Positions 21,627 to 33,110 of a DNA stretch of 64,000 nt are shown here, piece by piece. Below the pieces are notes generated by a model, which saw only the letters and a list, made by a program, of their open reading frames with translations, did no database searches and was not told where the DNA came from. Every line of letters begins with the position of its first letter. Positions within the stretch are counted from its first letter, which is position 1. Both the position numbers and the translations under genes were made by a program. This DNA comes from Nemertoderma westbladi (taxonomy: Eukaryota; Xenacoelomorpha; Nemertodermatida; Nemertodermatidae), in the NCBI GenBank assembly GCA_032718475.1, contig JAUCBJ010001992.1, positions 61,939 to 125,938 on the forward strand, given 5' to 3'.

Positions 21627-23187
21627 GGACTTCACACCTGCCGAACTCCAAATAAGCATTAAAAGCATGTCCAATAATAAAGCGAGTGGATTAGATGAAA
21701 TCCCAACGGAGGTATGGAAAACCGGAGTGCTAAATAGACCATTATTGAATGTTTGCAACCGGATGTTAAAAGGGGGAAAGCCACCACCAATTTGGACTAA
21801 AGGTCAACTAAAGCCTCTCCCCAAGAAAGGAGACCTCGGCATACTAACAAACTATCATGGGATCTGTCTGCTTGTGGTAGCTGCCAAAATATACAATAAA
21901 ATGATTCTATATAGGATTAGGCCACACATAGAGAAACTACTGCGTAATAGCCAAAACGGATTTCGACCAAGTAGATCAACAATAGCTCAGATACTTGCAC
22001 TACGGAGACTGATTGAAGGAATTAAGTCGAAGAATCTCCCCGCAGTCATGACGTTTGTGGACTTCAAGAAGGCATTCGACTCCATCCATAGAGGTAAAAT
22101 GCTTGAAATCCTAAGAGCTTAATGGAATACCAGAAGTAATTGTTGCTGGCATTGGATTGTTATATTGTGACACAGAAGCGCAGGTACTCTCACCAGATGG
22201 TGAAACTGAGTTTTTCGCAATCCTGGCTGGCGTACTGCAAGGTGACACATTAGCACCATTACTATTTTAATTGTGCTGGATTACGCAATGAGGACGGCCA
22301 CAAAGGGTGAAGATCTGGGATTCACACTTCAAGAACGCAGAAGTAGTAGATATCCGGCAACTAGTCACAGACACCGACTTTGCGGATGACATCGCCCTGC
22401 TCTCTAATTCGTTAGCATATGCACAGCTTCTACTAAATAAAGTCGTGAGGGCTGTTAAGGACGTTGGATTGCATATAAATGCTACCAAGACCGAATTCAT
22501 GACTTTTAATGTTGATGGAAACTTGACAACCATTGATAATAATCAGCTAAGGAAGGTCGATGACTTCCAGTACCTTGGATCAGAGTAGCAAAAAGGACAT
22601 AGAAGTTAGGAAAGCAAAGGCTTGGGTAGCTCTATCAAAAATAGCTACCATCTGGAAATCAGATCTCTCCAGGCACCTGAAGACTAAGTTCTTTTTATAA
22701 AGTTTTTATTGGTTTTTAGGCTAAGTTTTTATACGGGGGTGAGACCTGGACACTGACTAAATCACTCGAACAACGAATTGATGGTTGCTACACAAGACTA
22801 CTAAGGGCAGCCCTAAACATCAGCTGGAGACAACACATGACAATAAAGGCCGAGCTGTACAATACCACCTGTATCAAACCACCCTCCGTGAACGCAGATT
22901 AAGATTCAGTGGGCACTGCTGGCGAAGTAAAGACGAGGTCATACCAGATCTACTTCTCTGGCAACCAACTCATGGAAAGCGTAGTCGTGGACGACCGGCC
23001 ATAACATATATAGATCAACTTGAAAGGGATACTGAACTTGGGAGAAACGAAATTGCGACAACTATGGAGAATCGGGAAGCCTAGAAGTCATCTCATTGCA
23101 ATATCATTCTTTGATTGTCAACTCATTTCCACTGTCCGAGTTCGCTCGACCTAGTAGTAGTACCTTTACTTTCGCTGTTTCGGGGCC
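21627..23187 (+). pseudogene. Broken non-LTR retrotransposon reverse transcriptase
   Basis: Pieces in several plus-strand frames follow the usual LINE RT order: NKASGLDEIP at about 21675 (frame 21667-22122), GFRPSRSTI, catalytic block FVDFKKAFDSI, then after a frame change VLQGDTLAPLLF, a stop near 22269, the second catalytic block TDTDFADDIALL (FADD at about 22379), the QYLGSE thumb end, a stop at 22587, ETWTLTKS near 22743, and a C-terminal block with RRLRFSGHCWRS and KRSRGRPAITYIDQLE (to about 23085). At least three frame breaks or stops make it non-functional. The endonuclease and ORF1 are missing, so it is 5'-truncated. The C-terminal block is common in RTE/CR1-like animal LINEs; the exact clade is uncertain. 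Confidence 0.88.
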
Positions 23188-23230
23188 ATTCTGCCATTAT
23201 ATACTGTAGTTAATAGTTAACCATATGCAG
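23188..23230 (+). repeat. Right direct repeat flanking the LINE fragment
   Basis: Matches 21588-21625, see that entry. It lies about 100 bases after the last coding remnant, at a plausible retrotransposon 3' end. Confidence 0.6.
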
Positions 23231-23240
23231 CCAAGTGCCT

Positions 23241-23385
23241 AAGTCCAACCTAGTGCCAGTTAGTCAAACCACGTCTCTGCGAGTGCAACCGGGTGCCAAG
23301 TAATTAATCTAAGTCCAACCGGGTGCCAAGTAATTAATCTAAGTCCAACCGGGTGCCAAGTAATTAATCTAAGTCCAACCGGGCG
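23241..23385. repeat. 30-bp tandem repeat
   Basis: Three clear and one or two degenerate copies of AAGTCCAACCGGGTGCCAAG followed by TAATTAATCT. Adjoins the LINE direct repeat. Confidence 0.85.
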
Positions 23386-24064
23386 GCCAGTATATTATAT
23401 TATATATTATATTATTTGGGTGGAGACACCGCTGTCATAGAAGCGGATAAATAAAACTGCACATAATAAAATAAAACAGGAGAAAGTTGAACAGTGAATA
23501 AAACAAAACGACTTATACTATGGCACAGTGTCATCAGGTCATACAGTGTCAGTTAGTACAATAAAACAAGCGCTGTGGTGCATCCCGGGGCTGACGCTGA
23601 AGGACATCATCTGTCACTTAACATGGACCTACAATGTTTATTTGCTATTGGGTAGCGGCAGCCGCACTCTTTAAATCATATCGCTTTTAAGTAGGCCTAC
23701 TTACTGTCTTCAGTCTGCATGTGTGATGTGCACTTCTTACTGCTGTACTGGTCCGCAATGCCTAATCTCTAAAATCACATACGGATTATTCTCCATAGGA
23801 ATCCATTACATATGCACATACGCGTATGTGCATACGGATACAGCAAATGCATACGGATACGGATACGGCGAAAAGTTATACCCCCATATTTATTCATATA
23901 AACTGCTCCATTTACTAACATTGCGCTACTTTGCTCCAACTATGCAGCAGCAAGTACTTAATGTTTATTAGGTTGCGTTTTATATTGTTTAAGTATGGCT
24001 TGTTAGTCTGTTAGTGTCGATATATTCATTCGCAGAATATTGTATTTTATTTTGCAACCCTAAA
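23386..24064. other. Spacer with a 24-bp perfect palindrome
   Basis: No firm gene. At 23811-23834 a perfect palindrome centres on CATACGCGTATG, followed by GCATACGGATACGG repeats. The upstream half of the putative small gene at 24065 begins just after this spacer. Confidence 0.5.
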
Positions 24065-24169
24065 ATGTTCAAGGAAACTCTTCAACTGTCAAATCTTGCA
24101 GCTATTGTTGCTGTGGAGTGTTTGGAAGAGAGCCATGGGAACTCAAACGAATTGGTTGAAAGAGACAAT
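24065..24169 (+). CDS. Possible small two-exon gene, exon 1
   Basis: 35 codons from ATG (MFKETLQLSN...) to a strong donor (AATGTAAGT). The end is phase 0 and would join 24688-24795 in frame. Residues 5-20 are hydrophobic-leaning (LQLSNLAAIVAVECL), then a polar acidic part. No family recognised. The start could instead be internal to a longer gene whose earlier exons were not found. Confidence 0.35.
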
Positions 24170-24687
24170 GTAAGTTTGTTACCGGTAGCTGGCAATACCC
24201 GAAGCGGTTACCCGGTGCGGGTATTTCCCGATAATTGTATTGACTACCGGTAGGCCTACGCAATGCGGAATGCAGTACCATTAATGTGTACTGTAATCCA
24301 AACAACCGAGCCGGTAGTGGTTCCGCCAAAACCGGCAATAACCGGTACCAGTACCGAACATGAATTAAACTTTTCGAAAAGTGGCCTATAATGAGCGCTC
24401 GTTAAAGTTTATAAACACATTCCAAGTCCCAGCGCAATCCTTCCGCCCGTTTTGGAGGAGTTCCAGCTCAACATAGAGTGTAGAGATAGATAGACATAGA
24501 GAGAGAATTTGACTTTTATAGGTATAGATACAGATATACCAGTATACTAGCTGACAATACCCGTGGCGGGTTACCCGGTAACCCACCGGTACCGGCGGGT
24601 TACCCGGTAACCCGCCGGTACCGGTAAAATATTTTCTAATGAATAGATAAATAATGTAAAGTTACGCAATAATTATTATTGTTTTAG
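24170..24687. other. Putative intron with CCGGTACC-rich palindromic blocks
   Basis: 24540-24625 has two copies of GGCGGGTTACCCGGTAACCC-like sequence separated by CCGGTACC, highly self-complementary. A related block is at 24185-24250. These may be remnants of a TIR element. Confidence 0.45.
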
Positions 24688-24795
24688 GATAATGACCAAG
24701 AAGAAGTAGATCTGGAGGCTACCGGACAAAACATGTTAAACAAAAAATACGGCCATCTGATAAAGCGGGCTCAGGGCTGGGAGAAGATTCAATAA
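24688..24795 (+). CDS. Possible small two-exon gene, exon 2
   Basis: 35 codons plus TAA, after a good acceptor (TTATTATTGTTTTAG). It encodes DNDQEEVDLEATGQ then a basic end with KKYGHLIKRAQGWEKIQ. AATAAA overlaps the stop codon (24791-24796) and could be the poly(A) signal. Joined product would be 70 residues. Not recognised; splice sites and frame agreement are the only support. Confidence 0.35.
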   Translation, partial: DNDQEEVDLEATGQNMLNKKYGHLIKRAQGWEKIQ

Positions 24796-24867
24796 AGAGT
24801 TGATGGATCTGTTCACTGTTGGCTTATATCGAAACTGGGATGAATAATGTTGAAGGATTTGGGGAAA

Positions 24868-24993
24868 TTCAGGGGAAATTCGACGCAAATAACAGCTGAT
24901 TATTCTCAAAAATAAAACTGTAACCTGTTCTATAGTGTTTAGTTTATTGTTTTGGTTAAAATAACGTGCCACTGTAACCTGCTCCTTTCCCTA
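24868..24993 (-). repeat. Dispersed repeat (CTAACCAAAACAATAAA family), long copy
   Basis: The reverse complement runs GGGAAAGGAGCAGGTTACAG, a TAACCAAAACAATAAACT core, AACAGGTTACAGTTTTATTT and AATCAGCTGTTATTTGCGTC. The same order is seen at 63325-63450 on the same strand. Family class unknown. Confidence 0.7.
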
Positions 24994-25527
24994 AAGTGAA
25001 GTTGAGAGTCGCTTTGTGGTTCACTGGAAGGGGTATTGCTACTCCCAATGCTTATGATCCCAAGAATTACAATAACGAACACAAATACACGGATGCTACT
25101 AATTACACCATCGCGGGTAGGGAACGCAATGTGTAAAAAAATTTATATGAAACATTTAATTTTATTTCACTAAAATTCCTAATGACCTCCATCACCATCT
25201 CGCTTTCATGGTTGCTTTAAAGTATTTCGTATAATACGATATGATATATTTTTTATTTACTATAAAATTATTTACTTTAACGTTTTTATTATTATTTATT
25301 TTGTAGTTTGAATTCCCAATGAGTTGTAGAAGAGATACTGTACCTTGGTCTACAGTTCTATATGATTCATTAAATACAACTGCTACATGTATATATATTA
25401 CCAGTTTATTATGTTATTGGTTATTCTTATTGGTTTATGTTTGGTTAATATCTACAATATAAATTAATTAATTATTTATAGTTTAAAAAAAGTATAGTTT
25501 AAAGTTTAAAAACTTCCACCAAAAATA
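24994..25527. other. Spacer with one exon-like open frame
   Basis: Plus-strand frame 24996-25136 (46 codons then TAA) reads VKLRVALWFTGRGIATPNA and on to GRERNV. It has no ATG and only a weak acceptor-like CCTAAAG before it. It might be a terminal exon, but it is not recognised. The remainder is AT-rich. Confidence 0.3.
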
Positions 25528-25685
25528 TTTTACTTTACTTTTTTCGCCGGGAAAAAAAGTAAAATCAATGCATTCCGATTGATTACTTTTTTCCCTAGGG
25601 AGAAAAATTAAAACTTTTTCTCCCGTTTTTGGTGTATATTCGAGCGAAAAAGTAACAATTTCAGAATAAAATAATTTGTGCCTAA
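25528..25685 (+). repeat. Dispersed repeat family C, copy 2
   Basis: Same block order as 7965-8150: CTTTTTTCGCCGGGAAAAAA, AAAATCAATGCATTCC, ACTTTTTTCCCTAGGG, GAGCGAAAAAGTAACAATTT. Confidence 0.65.
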
Positions 25686-25784
25686 CGGAGACTTCGGTTC
25701 GAAGATTCTTGCTTTCTTGAGGAGTTTGTTTCGATGTACAGATGTAAGAGTCACAACAAGATGTCGGGCCTCTTTTTCCCCCAT

Positions 25785-26012
25785 TCACTTGCTTGTTGTG
25801 TCCATATCAACATCCAGTTCACTTACAATATCTTTTGTATATAAGTAGAGAATCAGATAATTATCTGTATTGTTTAGTTTCGGTTGAGTTCCGTGGAACA
25901 CAATGTTGTTTTTCCGTTTAAGTTGTTTCTTCTCTTCTAGTCTCATTTGTTTTGACAGTAGAGCAACACGACTGCTTCTTTCACTAGAACTGCAACCCAT
26001 CTCAGCGAACAA
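25785..26012 (-). pseudogene. LINE ORF1-like fragment
   Basis: An open frame with EEKKQLKRKNNIVFHGTQP followed by DIVSELDVDM. A charged helix then R-K-N-N-I-V-[IF]-H-G and ELDVDI is the usual layout of LINE ORF1 RNA-binding proteins. It is short, lies 3' of an endonuclease fragment on the same strand, and so is out of normal order; likely a separate or rearranged remnant. Confidence 0.45.
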
Positions 26013-26149
26013 TAATAATTATACTATGGCAAGTTATATTTTCTGATATTGGCTTCCGACAAACACCCCCCCCCCATGCGCGCTTATCTACACACACATT
26101 TGTCTTTGCGTCACTCATGGCACTTGTGGGCCACCGTAATTGTTGGTGT

Positions 26150-26402
26150 TGTCTTCGTCTTGATGTAGCAGTTTGATATCGAGGGTTCGTGTGAGAAACT
26201 TCAAATTCTAAAATTACATGGTCACTTGCTCCAATTCCTGGTAGGTAGATGAATCGCATTCTCGTCGCCAGATAAAATTAGGTCTAACATGTGTGGGGTT
26301 TGTCCATGTCCATAACGAGTTGGTTTGTTGTTTTAGAAACAAATCTTGCCCACTGGTTAAAATTAAATCTCTAAAATTTAATAACGGGTCGCCAGTGGAC
26401 AA
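26150..26402 (-). pseudogene. LINE apurinic endonuclease C-terminal fragment
   Basis: Across minus-strand frames one reads TNPTH, then MLDLILSGDENAIHL, then PGIGASDHVILEFEV. PTH-x-x-x-x-LDLI...SDHV is the C-terminal signature of LINE endonucleases, with SDH containing the catalytic His. At least two frame changes (near 26315 and 26250) break it. Confidence 0.7.
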
Positions 26403-27407
26403 ACTCTCCCAATCCGTGTGACGGTATGTGTGACAGGATCCCCGAGTGGCGTGGGAATCCCGACTGGTGTGTTTGCTTTTGGATAATACGCGTTGCCGCG
26501 TCCGCTGGCTGCTGAAAGGCTTGTGGTATCTGAAAGGCTGGAGGCCAAAAGAATAACTGAGTTTTTAGTGGCAGTTGTTCGTAATGTCAGAATACAATAA
26601 TAGCACGGTTACTGACGACGACGACGGTTTAAACCGTCTTGCTTCCACAGCTCTACACAAACAAACTGAACAACAGGTAATAAAGGCAACGGTTATGTTA
26701 CTAACACATATGGAATATTGCTACTTGCTACGTGGCCTGTGGATGCATCCCAATCAGATGGTGTTCTGCCCCACCATTGGCTAACCTATCCTTCCTTCCC
26801 TTGGCACTCCCTGTTCCCTTATACCCACCCACCTGCTAGCTCACTTCATCCCCCTGAGATGGCCTGTAGCCTCTCATCTCTCCTTGTGGCTGGCAATATA
26901 TATTGCCTTCGTTGGTTGTTAGGTGACATTATATTAGTAATGTCACCTAGCCAACTATAATTGGTAAAAAGCCACTCTCCCCATTTTCCGCTAGGTAGTG
27001 TAGCGAATTGGATCCGCTCACAGTACGAGCTTGAGGCATGTTAAAGTCGCCTGATATTATTAGATAATTTGATTTTGGCGAGTGGATTGCGGTACACTGC
27101 GCGCGTGTGTGTACATAAGTAGCTATGAGATTGAAAATATCCTTAGAAATTCAAAAAAAGGCTTACCATTCTGCCACCACATAGGCCTTTAGATAAGGCA
27201 GTAAGTAATTGTAGCTTCTTATGCTGTTATAGCAGTACTGCAGTACACTGGTACAGCAGTACAGGTAGTACTGGAGGACAAAGGCCAAAGGCAGGGAGGG
27301 ACTGTCCAGCACGCTGCTGCTGCATGTTGAGCTATCACAGTGTAAGACAGTAAGAGGGCTGGAATTACCCAATTCTTTGGTTTTTTGACGGAGTTGATCA
27401 ATGTGTG
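26403..27407. other. Spacer upstream of GAR1, with a hairpin
   Basis: At 26921-26948 AGGTGACATTA and its inverse TAATGTCACCT flank a 6-base loop; outer bases (GTTGG/CCAAC) extend the stem with a gap. No other supported feature. The GAR1 promoter should lie near 27200-27400; no TATA box is evident. Confidence 0.45.
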
Positions 27408-28046
27408 ATGTCGTACGGTGGAGATAGTGGGCGTGGCAGATTTAGGGGCGGACGTGGCGGGTTCGGTGGCGGCCGTGGCGGGTTCGGTGGCGATCGTGGC
27501 GGGTTCGGTGGCGATCGTGGCGGCTTCGGGGGCCGAGGAGGGGGGTACCGGGGGTCCCCGCGAGGCGACTTCCGAGGCGGACGCGGCGGGTTCCGTGGAG
27601 GACGGGGTGGCTTCGGGTACGACGCCGGACCTCCGGATACCGTCGTGGAACTCGGCGACTTCGTTTATCCCTGCGAAGGCGACCTGATATGTAAGTGCAC
27701 GAACGAGAAGATACCCTACTTTAACGCGCCCATTTACATGGAGAATAAAGCGCAGTTAGGGAAAGTTGACGAGATATTCGGGACAATAAAGAACCACATG
27801 TGTTCCGTTAAGATGAGCGAGAATATGAAAGCGGATTCGGTTAAACCCTCGACCAAACTCTTTATTGATCCCGCCAAACTATTGCCGTTGCAGAGATTCT
27901 TAGGGCCTCCGCCAGGGGGCAGAGGCCGCGGCAGGGGGGCACCCAGAGGGGGGCGGGGTGGATTCAGGGGACGTGGGGGGCCCCGAGGGAGGGGGCGTGG
28001 GGGGTTCAGTAGGGGGAGGGGTGGCTTTCGCGGAAGGGGGAGATAA
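27408..28046 (+). CDS. GAR1: H/ACA ribonucleoprotein subunit GAR1
   Basis: 212 residues in a single exon. GAR1 binds the pseudouridine synthase dyskerin in H/ACA snoRNPs and scaRNPs (nucleolus, Cajal bodies) and in telomerase RNP. N-terminal RGG/FGG-rich domain (about 1-72) with near-perfect GGFGGDRG repeats, central conserved core (77-167) and C-terminal RGG domain (170-212). Core landmarks are [46 protein letters not shown]-type VKMSENM and [14 protein letters not shown], all diagnostic of GAR1. Length is close to the human protein. The ATG at 27408 begins MSYGG, typical of the family; an out-of-frame ATG lies 7 bases upstream. GC content is far above the flanks because of Gly/Arg codons. 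No intron, which may be lineage-specific or indicate a retrocopy, though the frame is intact. Confidence 0.97.
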   Translation: MSYGGDSGRGRFRGGRGGFGGGRGGFGGDRGGFGGDRGGFGGRGGGYRGSPRGDFRGGRGGFRGGRGGFGYDAGPPDTVVELGDFVYPCEGDLICKCTNEKIPYFNAPIYMENKAQLGKVDEIFGTIKNHMCSVKMSENMKADSVKPSTKLFIDPAKLLPLQRFLGPPPGGRGRGRGAPRGGRGGFRGRGGPRGRGRGGFSRGRGGFRGRGR

Positions 28047-29489
28047 ATGCGCGAGTTCAGGAGTTAGTTGCTATTACACCGTTTAATACAGCAATGAAGT
28101 TTTTATGATCTCTAATCTATCGAGTTTATGAACTGTTTCAAACAACAACTTACAAGAGTTACTCGATTTAACGACAGTGATTTTGATCGGTTTGTGTTTC
28201 ATTGGTGATGTGAACAATATTTTCATTATTTTTGCAATACGTTAACTGTTTCTGTATTTTATATTTTTAATTGTCTGGGATGAGTTGATTGCAGCAATAA
28301 TTATATTTTGTTCCACTGACGTTTTGTTTTATTACGATAAGATTATTAATTGAACATCTATCTATGTTGTTGATATTGTTGTTTTATAATGTTTGGGTAA
28401 ATTCAGTACGACAGTAGGTATGTAAAAAACGTTGCCAACGGCATTGCAATGATAATACATTTATATGAAGTCTTTAGTTATTAGACTAGCAATCCAGGCG
28501 CGCTAGTCTACAGTACATCTACGCTACAGTAATATCTATTATTCTATAGGTACTAGTCATTGGTCAGTAAGGATGGCACATTTTTGCAAATTCACACTTT
28601 TGCTTATAAATCCAGTTTACATCAACCGATTTTAATGGTTGATGGCTCGTTTGGAAGATTAGAGCGAGCTCTACAACATAGATAAAATCTGAGTTGCACA
28701 CTAATATTGTATTTTCACTACAAGAAGTCAAGTCATAAAAATGTATACCTTGGTGTCTACCTTGGGCGTTGCAAAATATAGTCCCCATGAAATAAGCTGC
28801 CATACCAAAAATATGACTTGAATATCTTGGCCAATATTATATACCAATCGATAGAGTGGACGTTGCTTCTTCATTTAATCACAAAGGGCACATAAACATG
28901 ACCCATGGCTTAAAATAACGTCTAGCATTGCAAACTATATAGAATTTCACTTTTTTCTTAAAAAACTACTGTAAAAACAACATCTACGGACTGTCTAAAT
29001 GGGGTCGGAATGCCGCCAAATAAATATTTATTGTAATAAGTATTGATTCTACTTCCCAAATTATATATATTCCACCCGCGTACTTCCTGCAATTTGACCA
29101 CACAATCTGTTTAAGGAGGGTAGGACACGATTTTGGATAAATATGTATACCCTTGGAACATGACTTTGACTGCCTGTCATTTTCTACAAACGAACGGGTT
29201 TATATCGGCACTTACAATTTTAATTACTTCTATAGAGCCCTTTGTGTTGGCTAAGATAAATTGTCGCTGCCCTTCCCGTTTCTATGATACTGCAGTATAT
29301 TGGTATACCTTGGTATAAGACGGTATCCCTTGGAATTTGTATCCCTTGGAAGTGAAAGAGTTTGTTCGTTCCAAGGTAGACATTTTTATACCAAGGTAGA
29401 CAGTTTTAGCTCATTATACATATTATTATAATGTTCAAGGTATACTTATCAGTGTGATAAACAATGGGACAGCAACATGCCAAGCTTCT
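28047..29489. other. 3' flank of GAR1 and intergenic sequence
   Basis: AT-rich. GTATACCTTGG-type words begin at about 28744 and recur (inverted near 29375 and 29394). No gene supported. Confidence 0.45.
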
Positions 29490-29805
29490 ATAATGTTTTC
29501 AAGGTATACAATGCAATTAATACACGGTAGGCGTTTAACAGCACTACTACGATATAAACAATGGGGCCAAGCTTCAACAACGACTCCAAGGTATACAATA
29601 CAATTAATACACGGTACATAGGCATTTAACAGCCCCAATACGATATAAACAATGGGGTCAAGCTTCAACAACGACTCCAAGGTATACAATACAATTAATA
29701 CACGGTAGGCGTTTAACAGCCCCACTACGATATACACAAAGGGGAAAGCTTCAACAACAACTTAGTACAATTAATACACGGTAGGCGTTTAACAGCCCCA
29801 CTATA
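29490..29805. repeat. About 80-100-bp tandem repeat, four copies
   Basis: Repeated blocks CAATTAATACACGGTAGGCG, TTTAACAGCCCCACTACGAT and AACAATGGGGCCAAGCTTCA, with CTCCAAGGTATACAATACAA between. The minus strand stays open through several copies but codes nothing recognisable. Confidence 0.85.
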
Positions 29806-30754
29806 TGGAATTTCAATGTAGCATTCTACTATAATAGCATCGTTACTGTGATGTGCCACCTATTTAACTCAAGTATCTCCAGGCTTGAAATCAGAATACC
29901 GTTATAATTCATTTACCGGCACTTGGTAAAATAACTTAAGGGGCGTTCATGAGGGGGGAGGGGGGGGGGGGGGGGGGGGGGGGGTATCTGACGAGTTCCA
30001 ATCATTCGCAAAAGATAATATAAGTAGTTGCCATTTCTCGGTCATTTCGCTGGTCGATTTGAAGGGTGAACATGATAGTCTTCCAGAAACATTAACTTCC
30101 CCCAAACTCATTCCAAAAACGAGACAAATTCACCAGACAGAATGGATCCCGTCCCAGAAGGAATACCTCGTGCTAAACTGTTCTCATTACCTGTAAGGTA
30201 AATTCTGTAACAAGTACCATCTGAGGTATTTCAATCCGGACAAACTTCCTCAAAGAGCCACGAAAAATAGGCTGTCGAAAATTGCTACTGTCCCAACCTC
30301 TAAACCGCGAGATGCATGCTTACATAGCATTTCAAAGGAACTAGCTTAGCTACCTCCTACCACCATGTTAACTTAGAGGCGATGAAACACGCAAACTAGT
30401 CGAACAGATTTTCTGGGGCTTCAGTTAACTATTCTGATAAGTTAATGAACATATTGAATTTGTTTATTTGTAATGATTTGTCGTGTTTATAGCAAATGAT
30501 GTCGTACACAACACATACAAAAAACAGACATATGTAAATTACTATCAATAATTAAGTAGTTACAGTGCATCTGTCTCCCGAAACTTTAACTATTACATAT
30601 AGGCTTACTCTGAATATTGAACTGAATATATTGACCCCAGATATAGCCTACCTTATTTACTTGTTTTAAAAATCACTAATATCGTAACCCTTGATACACA
30701 AATCTCATGCCGTAAAGATTGAACCCATGTTTACCTTGTTACACCAAACGACGA
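29806..30754. other. Intergenic with a long G tract
   Basis: From about 29955 to 29984 there is an almost pure G run of roughly 30 bases. No gene or other structure supported. Confidence 0.45.
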
Positions 30755-30996
30755 AGAATACCTTGGTACACTACCTTGCTACACAACACGTATACCTTGG
30801 TACACTACCTTGCTACACAACACGTATACCTTGAAAATTTAACCAATGTATACCTTGGTACACAAAATGTATACCTTGGTACACAAATTGTATACCTTTG
30901 GTACACAAAACGTATACCTTGAAAATGTAACCAATGTATACCTTGGTACACAAAAATGTATACCTTGAACCCATGTATACCTTGGATGTCTACCTT
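30755..30996. repeat. Degenerate GTATACCTTGGTACACAA repeat
   Basis: About ten copies of ATACCTTGGTACAC in 18-30-bp units, with CTTGAAAATGTAACCAATGT inserts. Solitary copies of the same word lie between 28744 and 29400. Confidence 0.8.
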
Positions 30997-32202
30997 GGAT
31001 AGCATTTAGCGTTACTTCGCCTATAAACCTTTTAGACTTGAGTATATTTATATATTTTTGCCAGATCTGGAAAGAGCTCAAAAAGACGATTCCAATGGTA
31101 TATAATATATTGGGGTTCGGCAAGAAATAAAAAAAAAATATTTTGCAACGCTTTGAGCCACGTTTATTGACCAATGACCTACTGTTAGTATCTATTATAC
31201 TATAGATACTGTTAGTATCTATTAATACTGTAGATACTACTGTAGATGCTCTCAAATTTAGTTTATAAAATTTTTGGATTTTATCAAATAAAAGTATTAA
31301 ATATACCCCCCGCCCCATCCCAACGCCTTAATAGTGTAGTATAAATGTAGTCCACAATACAATATAATAAAAAATAGTACAGTATAATTCTATCAATATA
31401 AAGGACGGTGTTGACTCCCCCCAACTTGTTGGTTTATGTCTTACAGCCTTTGAGTTATAGAGGCGATATACTGGTAACATTCGTAACATCCCGACAGGTG
31501 AAATGCCAGATATACCAGTTGCTCTATTGTATGTAGTACTAATTTACTATCAGTATTGCCTTAGTGCCTTATTTTAGTTCTAATGTAATCCGCCCTAGTC
31601 TATTGCATTGCAATGGTGCCGGGAACTGGAAAGCAAAAGGGTTGGATGTATTGAAGGAAATAATTTACTCCGTTTACATTTGCATCAATTATGAATTATT
31701 ATTAAATATATATCATTATGATTAAATACTTATAATTTAACAAAACAAAACAATTATTATTTCGTTTTTGGTTTCGTTATTTACATGTATTTTTATTTCG
31801 TTTTTCGTTATTACTAAAATTCATTCACCCGAAATTGGTAATAAATTCACATTCGCCCATACCTTTATTGAGAAGGCTATCTATCAGCTGTACTAGTGCT
31901 ACCCTATGAAGAATTTCAAGTTTGTAAGGGAGTGGAGTTTAGGCAGTGTACCATAGGGCCTAAGCAAACCGTAGGCCTATGGGTGTACTAAGTATATACA
32001 ATAATCTTGGCAATCTCATCGATTTATACTAAAGCCTTGTGTAGAAGTCCATTCATTACAAGCCATTTTTCATCATGAACACCAGCAGTTATTGGTGTAA
32101 TTTTACCATTGCGTCTATGGCACTTTTCGTTTATTCATTTTTTGCAAAAACTAATTACTGTATTTTTCTGAAAATTACTTTATACAGAGCCCAGGACCAC
32201 GC
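30997..32202. other. AT-rich intergenic
   Basis: A palindromic cluster AGTATCTATTATACTATAGA followed by TACTGTTAGTATCTATTAAT lies near 31187-31245. Nothing else supported. Confidence 0.4.
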
Positions 32203-32211
32203 TGAATCCAA
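32203..32211 (+). repeat. Left 9-bp target-site duplication
   Basis: TGAATCCAA, identical to 34863-34871; see the element between. Confidence 0.85.
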
Positions 32212-32284
32212 GGGTAGGTGTAAAACGCGGATCCGGATCCGGATTCCGGATACGGATCAGGACCCGGATTTGCGAGTGTAAAAG

Positions 32285-33110
32285 GCGGATCCGGATTTAC
32301 ATACAATCCGTAACTGAGTGTAATATGCGGATTCTGAAATACGCAATCCGTATTGCAGTGTAAAACGCGGATTCATATATTTTATGAATCCGGAATGGAG
32401 TGTAAAATACGGATTTTCGTTAATTACCAAGTTTTATTGGATCCGGAATGGAGTGTAAAACACGGATTTTCGTAATTACCAAGTTTTGTTGGATCCGGAA
32501 TGGAGTGTAAAACACGGATTTTCGTTAATTACCAAGTTTTGTTGGATCCGGAATGGAGTGTAAAACACGGATTTTCGTTAATTACCAAGTTTTATTGGAT
32601 CCGGAATGGAGTGTAAAACACGGATTTTCGTAATTACCAAGTTTTGTTGGATCCGGAATGGAGTGTAAAACACGGATTTTCGTTAATTACCAAGTTTTGT
32701 TGGATCCGGAATGGAGTGTAAAACACGGATTTCGTTAATAACCAAATTTTGTTGGATCCGGAATGGAGTGTAAAACACGGATTTCGTTAATTACAAAGTT
32801 TTGTTGGATCCGGAATGGAGTATAAAACACGGATTTTCGTTAATTACCAAGTTTTATTGGATCCGGAATGGAGTGTAATACACGGATTTTCGTGAATTTC
32901 CAAGTTTTAATGGATCCGGAAAGGGGTGTAAAACGCGGAAGTGTTACTAGATCCGGGAAGGGGTGTAAAACGCGGATTGATTCAGGTTAATTACAAAGTG
33001 TTACTGGATCCGGGAAGGGGTGTAAAACGCGGATTGATTCAGGTTAATTACAAAGTGTTACTGGATCCGGGAAGGGGTGTAAAATGCGGATTTACGTTAA
33101 TTACTGAGTT
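32285..33110 (+). repeat. Left-arm 53-bp tandem array of the foldback element
   Basis: Unit GGATCCGGAATGGAGTGTAA followed by AACACGGATTTTCGTTAATT and ACCAAGTTTTGTT (52-53 bases), about 13 copies. The last few have GGGAAGGGGTGTAAAACGCG, nearest the core. Confidence 0.93.
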
